In this document: positions 42,235-51,250 of the stretch, one piece after another
Layout: each line of letters begins with the position of its first letter
Position numbering within the stretch: the stretch's first letter is position 1
DNA from: a virus
Reading direction: 5' to 3' (one strand)
DNA length: 64,000 bases
Virus record (IMG/VR): IMGVR_UViG_3300047510_001751
Location: 1-64,000 of that record
Translations under genes and position numbers: made by a program
The notes under the pieces: model-generated
Told to the model about the DNA's origin: nothing
Databases searched by the model: none
What the model saw: the letters and a program-made list of their open reading frames with translations, nothing else

Positions 42235-42457
42235 CCTCTTCTTCTTCCTCTTCTTCGTCAATAAAGGTTACAGCAAGTAGCTCTTCGTTAATAACAATTC
42301 CTTGGTCATCATACATTTCTGGATGAAGTTGAGGAGAATTATTTTTATTGTAAAAATTATAAACAATGTCGTTGATAAACCAACCAGCTATAATTCCAAC
42401 TATAAGAAATAGAACTACAAAGCAGCCCATGAAAAAGAGGATTGTAGGCGATTCCAT
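42221..42457 (-). CDS. Small membrane protein with acidic tail (78 aa)
   Basis: 78 residues: one transmembrane helix ('ILFFMGCFVVLFLIVGIIAG') and a C-terminus ending with a string of Glu/Asp. Overlaps the RNase H start by 14 bases. Topology prediction by eye: N-out/C-in single pass. No family recognised; a host membrane target is possible. Confidence 0.65.
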   Translation of the reverse strand: MESPTILFFMGCFVVLFLIVGIIAGWFINDIVYNFYNKNNSPQLHPEMYDDQGIVINEELLAVTFIDEEEEEEEDDYY

Positions 42458-42479
42458 TTTAATTCTCCGAGTGACTTGG

Positions 42480-42599
42480 TTAGTTTAAGTCCCTCCAACT
42501 GAATTCAAATTTAAAAAAGAATTGTTTTTGTAGGAGGGAAAATTGTTTAATTAATTTTAGACCATGTGTTTCTGGCTCTTTTGTAGCCCTCCTGAGCAT
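42480..42599 (-). CDS. Small basic protein (39 aa)
   Basis: ATG at 42599 with GGAG just upstream and an ATAAATA box 15 bases before it. Product begins MLRRATKEPETHGLKL and is rich in Lys and Phe. No family recognised. The spacer would otherwise be unexplained (42458-42633). Confidence 0.42.
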   Translation of the reverse strand: MLRRATKEPETHGLKLIKQFSLLQKQFFFKFEFSWRDLN

Positions 42600-42613
42600 T
42601 AGCTCCACACCTT

Positions 42614-42620
42614 TATTTAT
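42614..42620 (-). promoter_or_regulatory. Late promoter box (ATAAATA)
   Basis: CATAAATA on the minus strand in the gap after the glutaredoxin gene; serves the 39-residue frame and perhaps the membrane protein/RNase H genes. Confidence 0.5.
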
Positions 42621-42633
42621 GGGAGTTTTGGGG

Positions 42634-42894
42634 TCATTCATGATCTTTTTTGGAAGAAACTAATTTCTTCTCAACAAAATACTTCACAGTTTCTATTAGA
42701 CCACCAATTACTTGATCATCAATAATTACAAAAGGAAATCCTTTTGCTAAGGGATATTCATTTTTAAATTCTTCTAGAGTTAAATCTTTACCCACAACAT
42801 AATCAGTATATTCAACACCAGCTCTGTTCATCAATTCAATAATTTTTACACAATACCCACAACCAGTTGTTTTGTAAATTTTAATGTTCATCAT
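42634..42894 (-). CDS. Glutaredoxin
   Basis: 86 residues from ATG at 42894 (ATGA overlap with the upstream stop; the next codon is also ATG). Redox motif 'TGCGYCVK', cis-Pro region 'GFPFVIID' and 'IGGLIETVKYF' are those of glutaredoxins. Likely electron donor for the phage ribonucleotide reductase NrdAB found at 58-62 kb. Confidence 0.88.
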   Translation of the reverse strand: MMNIKIYKTTGCGYCVKIIELMNRAGVEYTDYVVGKDLTLEEFKNEYPLAKGFPFVIIDDQVIGGLIETVKYFVEKKLVSSKKDHE

Positions 42895-43559
42895 TTGAAA
42901 CTCTCCAATTCTCCTTTGTAATAAACATACCAATCAATTCCTTTGCCCATAGTATCGCCATCACAATAGATGTCTTCTCCATCATACTCCATACCAGTAA
43001 CAATGGTCCAGGAATCAGCAACTTCAGTAATATTAACTACAAGTTTTTTTGGATCAAACTCCACCCCATCAGGAATTTCAAACTCTCCAATGTAACTACC
43101 ACGTTCGTAAGAATTGTAAAGCATCCAAACGCCTTCTGATTCATTCATCTCATAAAAAATTCTACCAATGGCATTTTCTTCTCCGTTTTCTTTTGGAGCG
43201 TCATCGTCAATTTCTTCTTTAGAATACCACGTAAGTTGATTGATCGGTGATGTCCAGATTTGATTTTCCTCATCATCTGCTAAGCAAACACCAATGTTTT
43301 GATCATCAGTATCTGGACCCCAGCACATACATCCATCAGTAATCTCATCCCACGTAGGAAGATTTTTTTCTGGATCATTCCAATCACGATCAGTTTCCTC
43401 GGAAAGTAAATCAGCATCAAAATGAATTTGATCGTCTTCATCAAAAGTAAAATACTTGTCTACTTGTTCTTGAGTTAGTTGTACTGCTCCAAGCTCATTG
43501 AAATACGTTCGATGCCACGAACTTTCTCCACAACTAATCCAAACGTTATACTTAGCCAT
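42891..43559 (-). CDS. Hypothetical acidic protein (222 aa)
   Basis: Start at 43559 ('MAKYNVWISCGESSWHRTYF'), since longer reading would cross the promoter and hairpin at 43573-43612. Strongly acidic (many Asp/Glu, 'TFDEDDQIHFDADLLSEETD'), with 'IGRIFYEMNESEGVWMLYNS' and 'GEFEIPDGVEFDPKKLVVNI'. No recognised family. Acidity resembles DNA-mimic or protein-sequestering phage factors, but this is only a hint. Confidence 0.65.
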   Translation of the reverse strand: MAKYNVWISCGESSWHRTYFNELGAVQLTQEQVDKYFTFDEDDQIHFDADLLSEETDRDWNDPEKNLPTWDEITDGCMCWGPDTDDQNIGVCLADDEENQIWTSPINQLTWYSKEEIDDDAPKENGEENAIGRIFYEMNESEGVWMLYNSYERGSYIGEFEIPDGVEFDPKKLVVNITEVADSWTIVTGMEYDGEDIYCDGDTMGKGIDWYVYYKGELESFK

Positions 43560-43572
43560 AGCCAATAAAAAA

Positions 43573-43612
43573 ACCACCTGCTTATTGTAGGTGGTTCGGG
43601 GGGTTTTGTCAA
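43573..43612 (-). promoter_or_regulatory. Overlapping terminator and sigma70-type promoter
   Basis: TTGACA (43612-43607), 17-base spacer, TACAAT (43589-43584) on the minus strand. The -10 lies inside a hairpin ACCACCT/AGGTGGT followed by T7, which should terminate the HNH transcript. The promoter serves the 222-residue gene and glutaredoxin. Confidence 0.7.
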
Positions 43613-43639
43613 GTGTCCTAGGGGTAGTCAATGATTATT

Positions 43640-44008
43640 TTAATTAATTCTTCTTCTTGGTGGATATCGATACACATTAGATGGTGCTTCTGGTTTCATC
43701 CAGTTATTAATCTTCTCATAGTTCTCGTGAGAAAAGAAATACTGACTGTTATACCATTCTTCCCAAGGAGTATGACCTTTAGATTGATTACATGAATGAC
43801 AACATGCCACCACATTTGTTTTAATATCTAGACCACCCTTACATTGGGGTAGAATATGGTCTAGTGTAATATTTTCTTCTGATTTACAATAAGCACATTC
43901 GTTGTTCCAAGCATCTTTTATATTCTGTTTCCATAATCGTTTTGCTTCACTCTTAGATGTTGTATGAAGATTAAACAGGTAGTCCTTAGGCGAATGTAAG
44001 GGAACCAT
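43640..44008 (-). CDS. HNH homing-type endonuclease next to psbA
   Basis: 122 residues from ATG at 44008 (MVPLHSPKDYLFNLHTT). HNH core: 'CAYCKSEENITLDHILPQ', 'NVVACCHSCNQSKG'. Located directly downstream of psbA, as is the free-standing homing endonuclease F-CphI in cyanophage S-PM2, which cuts intronless psbA. The psbA here has no intron, so this gene may be an F-CphI relative. ATAAATA lies 21 bases before the start, downstream of the psbA terminator. Confidence 0.8.
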   Translation of the reverse strand: MVPLHSPKDYLFNLHTTSKSEAKRLWKQNIKDAWNNECAYCKSEENITLDHILPQCKGGLDIKTNVVACCHSCNQSKGHTPWEEWYNSQYFFSHENYEKINNWMKPEAPSNVYRYPPRRRIN

Positions 44009-44028
44009 AAGTGCTTGCAACTTATTGA

Positions 44029-44035
44029 TATTTAT
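44029..44035 (-). promoter_or_regulatory. Late promoter box (ATAAATA)
   Basis: AATAAATA on the minus strand between psbA's terminator and the HNH gene. Confidence 0.55.
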
Positions 44036-44045
44036 TATTTGACAT

Positions 44046-44069
44046 AAAAAAAATCCCCCGAAGGGGATT
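44046..44069 (-). terminator. psbA intrinsic terminator
   Basis: Minus strand AATCCCC-TTC-GGGGGATT followed by eight T; 26 bases after the psbA stop. Confidence 0.88.
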
Positions 44070-44094
44070 GATTTATTTTATACCCGATAAAGTA

Positions 44095-45174
44095 TCAACC
44101 AATAGCAGGTGCTGTGAGAGCAACAGGAGTGCTATCAGCAGCAGCAAGGTCGAGCGGGAAGTTGTGAGCGTTACGCTCGTGCATCACTTCCATGCCAAGA
44201 CCACCACGGTTTAGGATGTCTGCCCAAGTGTTAATCACATGTCCCTGTGAATCCTGGATGGACTGGTTGAAGTTGAATCCATTGAGGTTGAACGCCATTG
44301 TGCTAACGCCCAAGGCAGTAAACCAGATACCGACAACAGGCCAAGCAGCAAGGAAGAAGTGTAGCGAACGAGAGTTGTTGAACGAGGCATATTGGAAAAT
44401 CAGACGACCGAAGTAACCATGAGCAGCTACAATGTTGTAGGTCTCTTCTTCTTGTCCAAACTTGTATCCATAGTTCTGTGACTCAGTTTCTGTCGTCTCA
44501 CGGACGAGAGAAGAGGTGACAAGAGATCCGTGCATAGCAGAGAAAAGAGAACCACCGAAGACACCAGCAACTCCCAGCATGTGGAAAGGGTGCATAAGAA
44601 TGTTGTGTTCTGCCTGGAAAACAAGCATGTAGTTGAAAGTTCCCGAAATCCCAAGAGGCATTGCGTCACTGAAGGATCCTTGACCAAAGGGATAGACCAG
44701 GAACACTGCAGAAGCAGCAGCAACGGGTGCTGAGTAGGCAACACAAATCCAAGGACGCATGCCCAATCGGTAAGACAGTTCCCATTCACGACCCATGTAG
44801 GCATAGATACCAATCAGAAAGTGGAAGACGACCAGTTGAAATGGTCCACCATTATATAGCCATTCATCAAGTGAATTGGCTTCCCAGATAGGATAGAAGT
44901 GAAGTCCGATAGCATTGGAACTAGGAACAACAGCACCAGAGATGATGTTGTTGCCATACATGAGTGAACCAGCAACTGGTTCACGGATACCGTCGATGTC
45001 AACGGGGGGAGCAGCGATAAAAGCAACGATGAAACAAATAGTAGCGGCGAGAAGGGTAGGGATCATCAGGGTTCCAAACCAACCTACGTAGAGGCGGTTA
45101 TCGGTAGATGTTACCCACTCACAGAATTGTTCCCAAGTATTGCTTTGTCGCTGTTGGGCGATAGTAGCAGTCAT
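44095..45174 (-). CDS. psbA: Photosystem II D1 protein
   Basis: 359 residues from ATG at 45174 ([17 protein letters not shown]). All five D1 helices and key residues are present: Tyr161, Asp170, His198 region, and '[14 protein letters not shown]' giving His332, Glu333, His337, Asp342 and Ala344 with a 15-residue C-terminal extension. Residue 130 is Glu ('[10 protein letters not shown]'), as in the high-light D1:2 form of Synechococcus. Phage D1 keeps photosynthesis running during infection. No intron. Upstream a sigma70-type promoter and a TATAAATA late box overlap. Confidence 0.97.
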   Translation of the reverse strand: MTATIAQQRQSNTWEQFCEWVTSTDNRLYVGWFGTLMIPTLLAATICFIVAFIAAPPVDIDGIREPVAGSLMYGNNIISGAVVPSSNAIGLHFYPIWEANSLDEWLYNGGPFQLVVFHFLIGIYAYMGREWELSYRLGMRPWICVAYSAPVAAASAVFLVYPFGQGSFSDAMPLGISGTFNYMLVFQAEHNILMHPFHMLGVAGVFGGSLFSAMHGSLVTSSLVRETTETESQNYGYKFGQEEETYNIVAAHGYFGRLIFQYASFNNSRSLHFFLAAWPVVGIWFTALGVSTMAFNLNGFNFNQSIQDSQGHVINTWADILNRGGLGMEVMHERNAHNFPLDLAAADSTPVALTAPAIG

Positions 45175-45236
45175 AATTTTATTAGTCCGTAAGGTTTGTG
45201 AAAGTATGTGAAGAAATGTTTCCATTCCTTAACACT

Positions 45237-45270
45237 TATTTATAATACAACCTTTTATTTAGGATGTCAA
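45237..45270 (-). promoter_or_regulatory. Dual psbA promoter: sigma70 and late boxes overlapping
   Basis: TTGACA (45270-45265), 17-base spacer, TATTAT (45247-45242); TATAAATA occupies 45244-45237, sharing bases with the -10. The leader to the psbA ATG is ~60 bases. Confidence 0.75.
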
Positions 45271-45340
45271 TAGGTGTTAGTACCTACTTATGTCATGAGG
45301 TGCTAACATTAAAATCCTTTATGGGTCGAGTCTTCACAGG

Positions 45341-45364
45341 CATAAATAACTTTAAGAATAAATA
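45341..45364 (+). promoter_or_regulatory. Two late promoter boxes before the plus-strand fibre gene
   Basis: CATAAATA at 45341-45348 and AATAAATA at 45357-45364, 21-38 bases before the ATG at 45386. Confidence 0.55.
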
Positions 45365-45385
45365 TGCCCTTCTGTAGTTAGTGTA

Positions 45386-48300
45386 ATGGCAAATCGCTTT
45401 CCTTTAATTGTAAACCCAGATACAAAAAAAATCGAAGAATTAGCTTCGGGTGATAATATTGATTTAACAAGCAATAGTATATACGCTGGGGGTAGTATTG
45501 GAACGTTTGGGCAATACTTAAAGTCAACTGGCACTGGATTGGTATGGGATACTCCAGGAGATGTATTTTTATCTGCTTCTCAGACACTGATAAACAAAAC
45601 ATTTGCTAATGCTGTCATTTCTGGATTGAATAATAACATTTATGATATTCCAAATTCTTCTTTAGTAAATTCTTCCATTACACTTAACGGTCAAGAAGTA
45701 GAATTAGGTGGTTCATTTACATTTCCAATTGACACTAACACAACTTACAGCATTTCATTAACTGATGGCGCTGATGCCACCAGAAAAATTTTAAGATTAA
45801 CTGGAACTAATCCATCTTCTACAGATGATATTACATTTAAAGCAGGGCAAAATGTAACCATTTCAAGAACTAACGACGAAATTACTTTCAATAGTTCATA
45901 CGTAGATACTATTACTAGAGTACAAGGTGAAGCGGGAGGCACACCTGTTTCTGGTGATGTAGTTATTGTTGGTACTGGGTCAACTGATGTATCACAAGCT
46001 GGACAAACAATTACAATCAATTCGTTTTACATCGATACAATTACAAGATTAAAAGGAGAAGCAGCAGGAACATTTAGAAGTGGTGACGTTACTATACTTC
46101 AAGGTGGAGCAACTACAGTTACACAGGCTGATAATAATATCACAATTTCTTCTCAAGATACTATCACCAGATTAAAAGGTGGTGCTGGTGGTGTATTCCT
46201 TTTTGGTGATATTACTTTTACTGGATCTAACGCCACTAGTGTTACCCAAACAGGAGATGTAATTACAATCGATTCTACCAATACTGTTACCAGAGTATCA
46301 GGTGGGTTGTCTGGTACTCCAGTAACTGGAGATGTTAGAATTTTAACGGGTGGAGCTTCTAGCGTTACTCAATCTGGAAACGACGTTACTATTTCTTCTG
46401 TAGATACTATTACTAGATTAAGAGGTGGTACAGGAGAACAGCTTGCTTCTGGTGACTTTACAATCATCGGAGCTGGTGCCGCTGCTGTAACTCAATCTGG
46501 CAATACGATTACTGTTACTGGAACAGATACAAATACAGTTACTAGAGTACAAGGATCTCCTGCTAATGGAGGCAATTTACTTTCAGGTGACATCACAATT
46601 ACTGGTGCTGGAGCCGCTACCGTATCACAATCTGGTTCAACAATCACAGTAACAGCAACTGATACAGACACAACATATTCTGCTGGCATTGGATTAGCAT
46701 TAAACGGCACTATTTTTAGTTTAAAGAACCAAGATTCATTAACTAATAATAGATTAGTAAAATGGAATGCTTCTAATGGTCAATTAGTTAACTCCAACAT
46801 TGCCGACGATGGTTCTACAGTAACTATTACTGGAAACCTAAACGTTGCTGGTACTACAACTACTGTTAACACGGCAACTCTTGTTGTTAATGATGCCGAA
46901 ATTGAATTAAGAACAGGAGCTAACATAACTCCTTCCAATGGCGGCATTCAAATCAACAGAACTACAGATGGTACTGGAGCAGTAACAGCATATCAATCAC
47001 TTCAATGGTTTGAATCTGGTGGATTCTGGAGATCATTTAACGGTACAGTATCAAACAGATTTGTAACCGAAAACGAAACTCAAACCTTAACTAACAAAAC
47101 TTTAACTTCACCAATTCTAACTTCACCTCAGTTAGGTATTGCCACTGTAACTACCATCAATAAAGTTTCAGTTACTCAACCAGCAACAGGTGCTACGTTA
47201 ACAATCAACGAAGGCAAAGCATTAACTGTAAGCAATAGTGTATCATTCTCTGGCACAGATAACTCCACAGTAAACTTTGGTGGTGGTGGTTCTGTTGCCT
47301 ACGTATCAAACAAATTAAGTTTATTTGCTGCCACAACTTCAGATGAATTTAGAGGTGTTATTTCTGATGAAACTGGAACTGGTAGACTTGTATTTGCTAC
47401 CAGTCCAGAATTTGTCACCTCTATAACAACAGCAAGCACTACATTTAGCGTATTTAATACTAACGTTTCAGCAATTAATGCTTTTGGTTCTGCTACTTCT
47501 ATCACAATCGGTGCTACAAGTGGCGAAACAACAATTAGAAATAGCTTAACAGTCAATGGTAATATTACATTAGGAAATGATATTGCTGACACAGCAACCA
47601 TCAATGCTACAACCACATTTAACAACGAAGATGTAACAGTTCGTGGTATTCGTGTTGGTAGAGGTGCTTCTGGTGTTGATACAAACACTGCTTTTGGTAA
47701 AGAAGCACTAAGACTTGTTGTTGGTATTGGAGCAGGTAATCAAAACACTGCTCTTGGTTACGAAACTCTATTCTCAAACAACACTGGTAGCAGAAACGTT
47801 GTTGTTGGATTTAGAGCAGGTAGAACAATTACCAATGGTGCCGATAACGTGGCAATGGGTAATGATGCCCTTTACACAACTACAGTTGGTACTAAAAATA
47901 TTGCTATTGGTACAGAAACTTTATTCAGTAACGTAGCAGGCGAGCATAACGTTGTTATTGGTTATAAAGCGGGATGGGGCATTAGTGGTAGCGGTAACGT
48001 TGTCATTGGTCCTGCTCAAAATGGTAACACAAGCGATGTCACATATCAACTACCTAACCCAACAGGAAGCAATCAATTAGTTATTGGTTCTGGTGCTGGT
48101 GCTTGGATTAGAGGAGATAATAATTTTGATATTACAGTTCCAAATAACTTAGGTGTCTCTGGAAATCTTACCATTGCTGGTTCTACAACTAATTTAAACA
48201 GCAGAATTCTAACAGTAAGAGCATCTAATGTAACCTTTGTTGATAAAGAATTAACTCTTGGTAATGTAACTACAACTACATTCAGTGCTATCGTTCAGCA

Positions 48301-50014
48301 AGGGCAAACATCAATTACTTTAACTTCATTTGGTACTGGTATTATTCCAGGAATGATTGTTGTATCTCAGACTGATGGTATCACAGTTCCTGCCAACACA
48401 ACTATTGTTTCGATTGATGAAGTTAATTCCCTTGCTGTTCTTTCGGCAGCACCAAACCTTGGAACTGGTAGTGTAACATTCCAGGCAACAGGTCCATCAA
48501 ATACTTCTGCTGACGGTGGTGGTATCCGTGTTAAAGGAACCACAGATAAGACTTTCGTTTGGGATAACACAAACACTTCATGGACAAGCAACCAAAACCT
48601 AAACCTTGTTGCTGGTCTAAGTTATAGAATTAATGGTACTTCAGTTCTAAACGCTACCACACTAGGAGCAAACGTAGTTAATTCTTCGCTGACTTCAGTT
48701 GGAACTTTAAATGCTCTCTCCATTGCTAATAGTGGCACTGCTGTTGGATTAACAATTACCAACACTGGTACTGGAGATTGCTTAGTTGTTAACGATGAAG
48801 CAAGTGATACCACACCCTTTAAGATTGGTAATGACGGCACAGTTTATATCACTGGAAACATTTCTGATTTCACTGCTAGCACTGGAACAACTAACCAAGT
48901 TCTTGCTAGAAAAGCAGGTGGTGGTATTGAATGGAAAGGTCTCAATACACTTGCCGATCCTAACACAGTAACCAACGCTGGCACTTCTACCGATAATGCT
49001 ATTGCTAGATTTGATTTAGCAACTGGTAAAATTGTTCAAAACTCTGGTGTTACTATTGATGATAATGGTGTTGTTGATATTGGAACTGCTGGCAATCTTA
49101 CAGGAAATGGATCTCCAGCAAAACTTAAAATCAATTCTTCTGCTCAATACGATGGTATTGCTTTAGGAAACGGTGCTTCTTATAGCACAATATCCCGTGG
49201 AGCAACAAATCCTGGTCTAGTGTTTACGGCCAACGCTGCTCCAGCAAACTTAGGGGGATCAGAAACTACTGTATTTGAATGGCATTCTGGCAGTGCTGGT
49301 GGAGGAGGACCAAGTAGATTAGCAGATCTTTCTACATCACAGAATTTTAGATTAGGAAATGTTGATTCAAATCCAAATATAATTTTACATTCAGTAAATA
49401 ATGGAACGGCAAGAATTAGATTTAGAGAAGGTGGATCACTAACTACTGGATTTAATGAATACTCTTTAGGAATGGCGGGTAATGCCAATAGAATGACATT
49501 TGAAATGCAGGGTCAGGGTGAAGTAGCTTATGTAACTGAAACTGGTATTGCCTTCCCATCTGGCAAAGGTATTGACTTCTCTGCTGCTGACAACGCCGCT
49601 GGAATGACTAGTGAGTTATTGAATGATTATGAAGAGGGAACATGGACACCAGCAGTAGCAGGAAGCACTTTAGCGGGAACAGCATCATACGTAGTACAAC
49701 AAGGAAGATACACAAAAGTAGGAAGACAAGTGTTTGTGGAAATGTATATAAGCTGGTCATCTGGAACTGGAACAGGAAATCTATTAGTTAGTGGATTGCC
49801 ATTTACATCAGCAAATGTAGCAATATATCCTTCTCTAGCGATTGGTTTTGTAAATGAAGTGTCAATGGGTTCAAATGCTTATCTGACAGCATATGTAGGT
49901 ATTAATTCCACAACTATAAATATTGATTCTGCTCAAGTTGGTGGTACAACAAGAGCTGCTACGGCATATAGTGCTAGTGGGGGAATACAAATTTCTGGTT
50001 GCTACACCGTTTGA
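45386..50014 (+). CDS. Repeat-rich tail fibre protein (1542 aa)
   Basis: 1542 residues. N-terminal virion-binding part ('MANRFPLIVNPDTKKIEELA'), then six tandem ~42-residue repeats (residues ~173-428), each with 'TITRL.G..G....GD..I.G...V.Q.G..ITI'. Further on come 'TNRFVTENETQTLTNKTLTS'-like fibre segments, YadA-head-like 'NTALGYETLFSN', 'NIAIGTETLFSN' repeats (about 47.68-48.0 kb), and a C-terminal tip with 'LLNDYEEGTWTPAV'. Such architecture fits a trimeric long fibre with a receptor-binding tip. Transcribed opposite to psbA. Confidence 0.83.
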   Translation: MANRFPLIVNPDTKKIEELASGDNIDLTSNSIYAGGSIGTFGQYLKSTGTGLVWDTPGDVFLSASQTLINKTFANAVISGLNNNIYDIPNSSLVNSSITLNGQEVELGGSFTFPIDTNTTYSISLTDGADATRKILRLTGTNPSSTDDITFKAGQNVTISRTNDEITFNSSYVDTITRVQGEAGGTPVSGDVVIVGTGSTDVSQAGQTITINSFYIDTITRLKGEAAGTFRSGDVTILQGGATTVTQADNNITISSQDTITRLKGGAGGVFLFGDITFTGSNATSVTQTGDVITIDSTNTVTRVSGGLSGTPVTGDVRILTGGASSVTQSGNDVTISSVDTITRLRGGTGEQLASGDFTIIGAGAAAVTQSGNTITVTGTDTNTVTRVQGSPANGGNLLSGDITITGAGAATVSQSGSTITVTATDTDTTYSAGIGLALNGTIFSLKNQDSLTNNRLVKWNASNGQLVNSNIADDGSTVTITGNLNVAGTTTTVNTATLVVNDAEIELRTGANITPSNGGIQINRTTDGTGAVTAYQSLQWFESGGFWRSFNGTVSNRFVTENETQTLTNKTLTSPILTSPQLGIATVTTINKVSVTQPATGATLTINEGKALTVSNSVSFSGTDNSTVNFGGGGSVAYVSNKLSLFAATTSDEFRGVISDETGTGRLVFATSPEFVTSITTASTTFSVFNTNVSAINAFGSATSITIGATSGETTIRNSLTVNGNITLGNDIADTATINATTTFNNEDVTVRGIRVGRGASGVDTNTAFGKEALRLVVGIGAGNQNTALGYETLFSNNTGSRNVVVGFRAGRTITNGADNVAMGNDALYTTTVGTKNIAIGTETLFSNVAGEHNVVIGYKAGWGISGSGNVVIGPAQNGNTSDVTYQLPNPTGSNQLVIGSGAGAWIRGDNNFDITVPNNLGVSGNLTIAGSTTNLNSRILTVRASNVTFVDKELTLGNVTTTTFSAIVQQGQTSITLTSFGTGIIPGMIVVSQTDGITVPANTTIVSIDEVNSLAVLSAAPNLGTGSVTFQATGPSNTSADGGGIRVKGTTDKTFVWDNTNTSWTSNQNLNLVAGLSYRINGTSVLNATTLGANVVNSSLTSVGTLNALSIANSGTAVGLTITNTGTGDCLVVNDEASDTTPFKIGNDGTVYITGNISDFTASTGTTNQVLARKAGGGIEWKGLNTLADPNTVTNAGTSTDNAIARFDLATGKIVQNSGVTIDDNGVVDIGTAGNLTGNGSPAKLKINSSAQYDGIALGNGASYSTISRGATNPGLVFTANAAPANLGGSETTVFEWHSGSAGGGGPSRLADLSTSQNFRLGNVDSNPNIILHSVNNGTARIRFREGGSLTTGFNEYSLGMAGNANRMTFEMQGQGEVAYVTETGIAFPSGKGIDFSAADNAAGMTSELLNDYEEGTWTPAVAGSTLAGTASYVVQQGRYTKVGRQVFVEMYISWSSGTGTGNLLVSGLPFTSANVAIYPSLAIGFVNEVSMGSNAYLTAYVGINSTTINIDSAQVGGTTRAATAYSASGGIQISGCYTV
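45902..46669 (+). repeat. Six tandem ~42-residue fibre repeats
   Basis: Units begin with D/T-(T)-I/V-T-R-L/V-x-G and contain SGD and V(T/S)Q-(A/S/T)G; DNA similarity is lower than protein similarity, so the repeats are old or under diversifying drift. Confidence 0.8.
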
Positions 50015-50020
50015 TAAATA
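50013..50020 (+). promoter_or_regulatory. Late promoter box (GATAAATA)
   Basis: Overlaps the fibre gene's TGA stop, 39 bases before the 84-residue gene. Confidence 0.5.
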
Positions 50021-50058
50021 ACTCTGCCTAACCCTGTTTTATTCGGAGAATAACCCTA

Positions 50059-50313
50059 ATGGCATTAGAAGAAGTATCAGTAGTAGATAAGATTGAAGTT
50101 CTACTCAACGGATCTATTCAAGTAAGAAGAAGAGATCAAATCCTCAAAGATGGTGTAGAAGTTGCTGCTACCTATCATCGTCACGTTATCAATCCTGGTG
50201 ACGACCCAGCAAACGAAGATCCTAGAGTTGCTGCTATCGCTGCTGCTACGTGGACTGAAGAAGTAATTGCTGCTTACCAAGCATCTCTACCACAACCAGA
50301 AGTAACTGAATAA
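50059..50313 (+). CDS. Fibre-associated small protein (84 aa)
   Basis: 84 residues, acidic, with 'KIEVLLNGSIQVRRRDQILK' and 'YHRHVINPGDDP'. 'GGAG' lies upstream of the ATG. I recall similar small proteins behind fibre genes in cyanophages; likely virion or fibre assembly, but no direct evidence. Ends at a strong terminator shared with the opposite cassette. Confidence 0.72.
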   Translation: MALEEVSVVDKIEVLLNGSIQVRRRDQILKDGVEVAATYHRHVINPGDDPANEDPRVAAIAAATWTEEVIAAYQASLPQPEVTE

Positions 50314-50321
50314 TAAAAAAA

Positions 50322-50342
50322 GGGGGTCGAAAGACCCCCTTT
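50322..50342. terminator. Bidirectional intrinsic terminator
   Basis: AGGGGGTC-GAAA-GACCCCCT with A-run before and T-run after; between convergent genes. Confidence 0.85.
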
Positions 50343-50346
50343 AATT

Positions 50347-50637
50347 TTATTCGTTTGCTTTTATAATTTCATTAAGATTAATTTCTTCACATGTTAAATG
50401 CTCAGCAAATCCAGGCATATTATTGTATTTGGGATTGCCATGAGAAGTGAAAACATCTCGTTCGACGTAATTGTTTGTTAAAGGATCTTTATCAAACATT
50501 TCAATCTGAATGACATTTGTTCCTCCCATTCTATAAACAATAATTTTCATATCTGTGTCATCTATTTCACAGATATTACACCATCCACCACTGTTTCTAT
50601 ATTTAATTTTACAAAAAAGATTTTGAAAAAATTTCAT
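50347..50637 (-). CDS. Hypothetical protein (96 aa)
   Basis: 96 residues, AAAGGAT before the ATG. 'GGWCNICEIDDTDMKIIVYR' and 'FAEHLTCEEINLNEIIKANE'. No family recognised. Last gene of the hli/ferredoxin transcript, so it may be linked to photosynthetic electron flow, by position only. Confidence 0.62.
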   Translation of the reverse strand: MKFFQNLFCKIKYRNSGGWCNICEIDDTDMKIIVYRMGGTNVIQIEMFDKDPLTNNYVERDVFTSHGNPKYNNMPGFAEHLTCEEINLNEIIKANE

Positions 50638-50646
50638 AATCCTTTA

Positions 50647-50766
50647 TCACCACACGCCAGGGATGATCTGCCCAGTGGTCATATAAGTGCCAACAGCAAT
50701 GACGAAACCGAGCATAGCTAGACGAGCGTTGAGGATCTCTGCCTCAGGTGTAAATCCGAATTTCAT
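50647..50766 (-). CDS. hli: High-light-inducible protein, minimal form (39 aa)
   Basis: Short frame from ATG at 50766. 'FTPEAEILNARLAMLGFVIA' carries the chlorophyll-binding ExxNxR motif of one transmembrane helix. Hlips bind chlorophyll/carotenoid and protect photosystems. ATG overlaps the TGA of the 65-residue gene (ATGA). At 39 residues it is among the shortest Hlips, essentially only the helix. Confidence 0.87.
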   Translation of the reverse strand: MKFGFTPEAEILNARLAMLGFVIAVGTYMTTGQIIPGVW

Positions 50767-50960
50767 TTTGTTTCTCCTTTATAAATGTGTTGTTGTTTGA
50801 GATCAGGGTTTGGTTCAGAACAAACCACTTGTTTGACAGGTTTAATAACAATAAATTTGTCATTTTTTAGAGTGCCTGCCACTTTCACTTCAAGTTCTAG
50901 ATTATTCCAATCTAGACTTTGGAGAGCAACTCCAAGTTGCCCAAGCATTCCAGCACTCAC
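50763..50960 (-). CDS. Hypothetical protein between ferredoxin and hli (65 aa)
   Basis: 65 residues. '[20 protein letters not shown]' and '[15 protein letters not shown]'. Start overlaps the ferredoxin stop and its stop overlaps the hli start, so it is an integral member of the cassette. No family recognised. Confidence 0.68.
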   Translation of the reverse strand: MSAGMLGQLGVALQSLDWNNLELEVKVAGTLKNDKFIVIKPVKQVVCSEPNPDLKQQHIYKGETK

Positions 50961-51250
50961 AGGTTCTCTTCCTGCTCAGTGAGAATCACACAATCGCTGG
51001 TAGGGTATGCTACACAAGTCAACACCCAACCATCTTCAAGTTGATCATCATCAAGGAATGATTGCTCTTCATTATCTACGGTGCCGCTAATCAGTTTGCC
51101 AGCACAAGCAGAACAAGCACCAGCACGGCAAGAGGAAGGAAGATCTACGCCTGCCTCTTCAGCAGCTTCAAGAATGTATTGATCATCAGGACACTGAATA
51201 GTTTGCTCGGTTCCATCAGGGGATTGGAGAGTAACAGAATAGGTAGCCAT
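50957..51250 (-). CDS. petF: Plant-type [2Fe-2S] ferredoxin
   Basis: 97 residues. Cluster ligands in '[19 protein letters not shown]' and '[11 protein letters not shown]' (CX4CX2C...C). The acidic surface and '[14 protein letters not shown]' are standard for photosynthetic ferredoxin PetF. Carries electrons from photosystem I; in phage it may feed bilin or nucleotide reduction. Start codon overlaps the stop of a 28-residue gene (TAATG). Confidence 0.93.
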   Translation of the reverse strand: MATYSVTLQSPDGTEQTIQCPDDQYILEAAEEAGVDLPSSCRAGACSACAGKLISGTVDNEEQSFLDDDQLEDGWVLTCVAYPTSDCVILTEQEENL

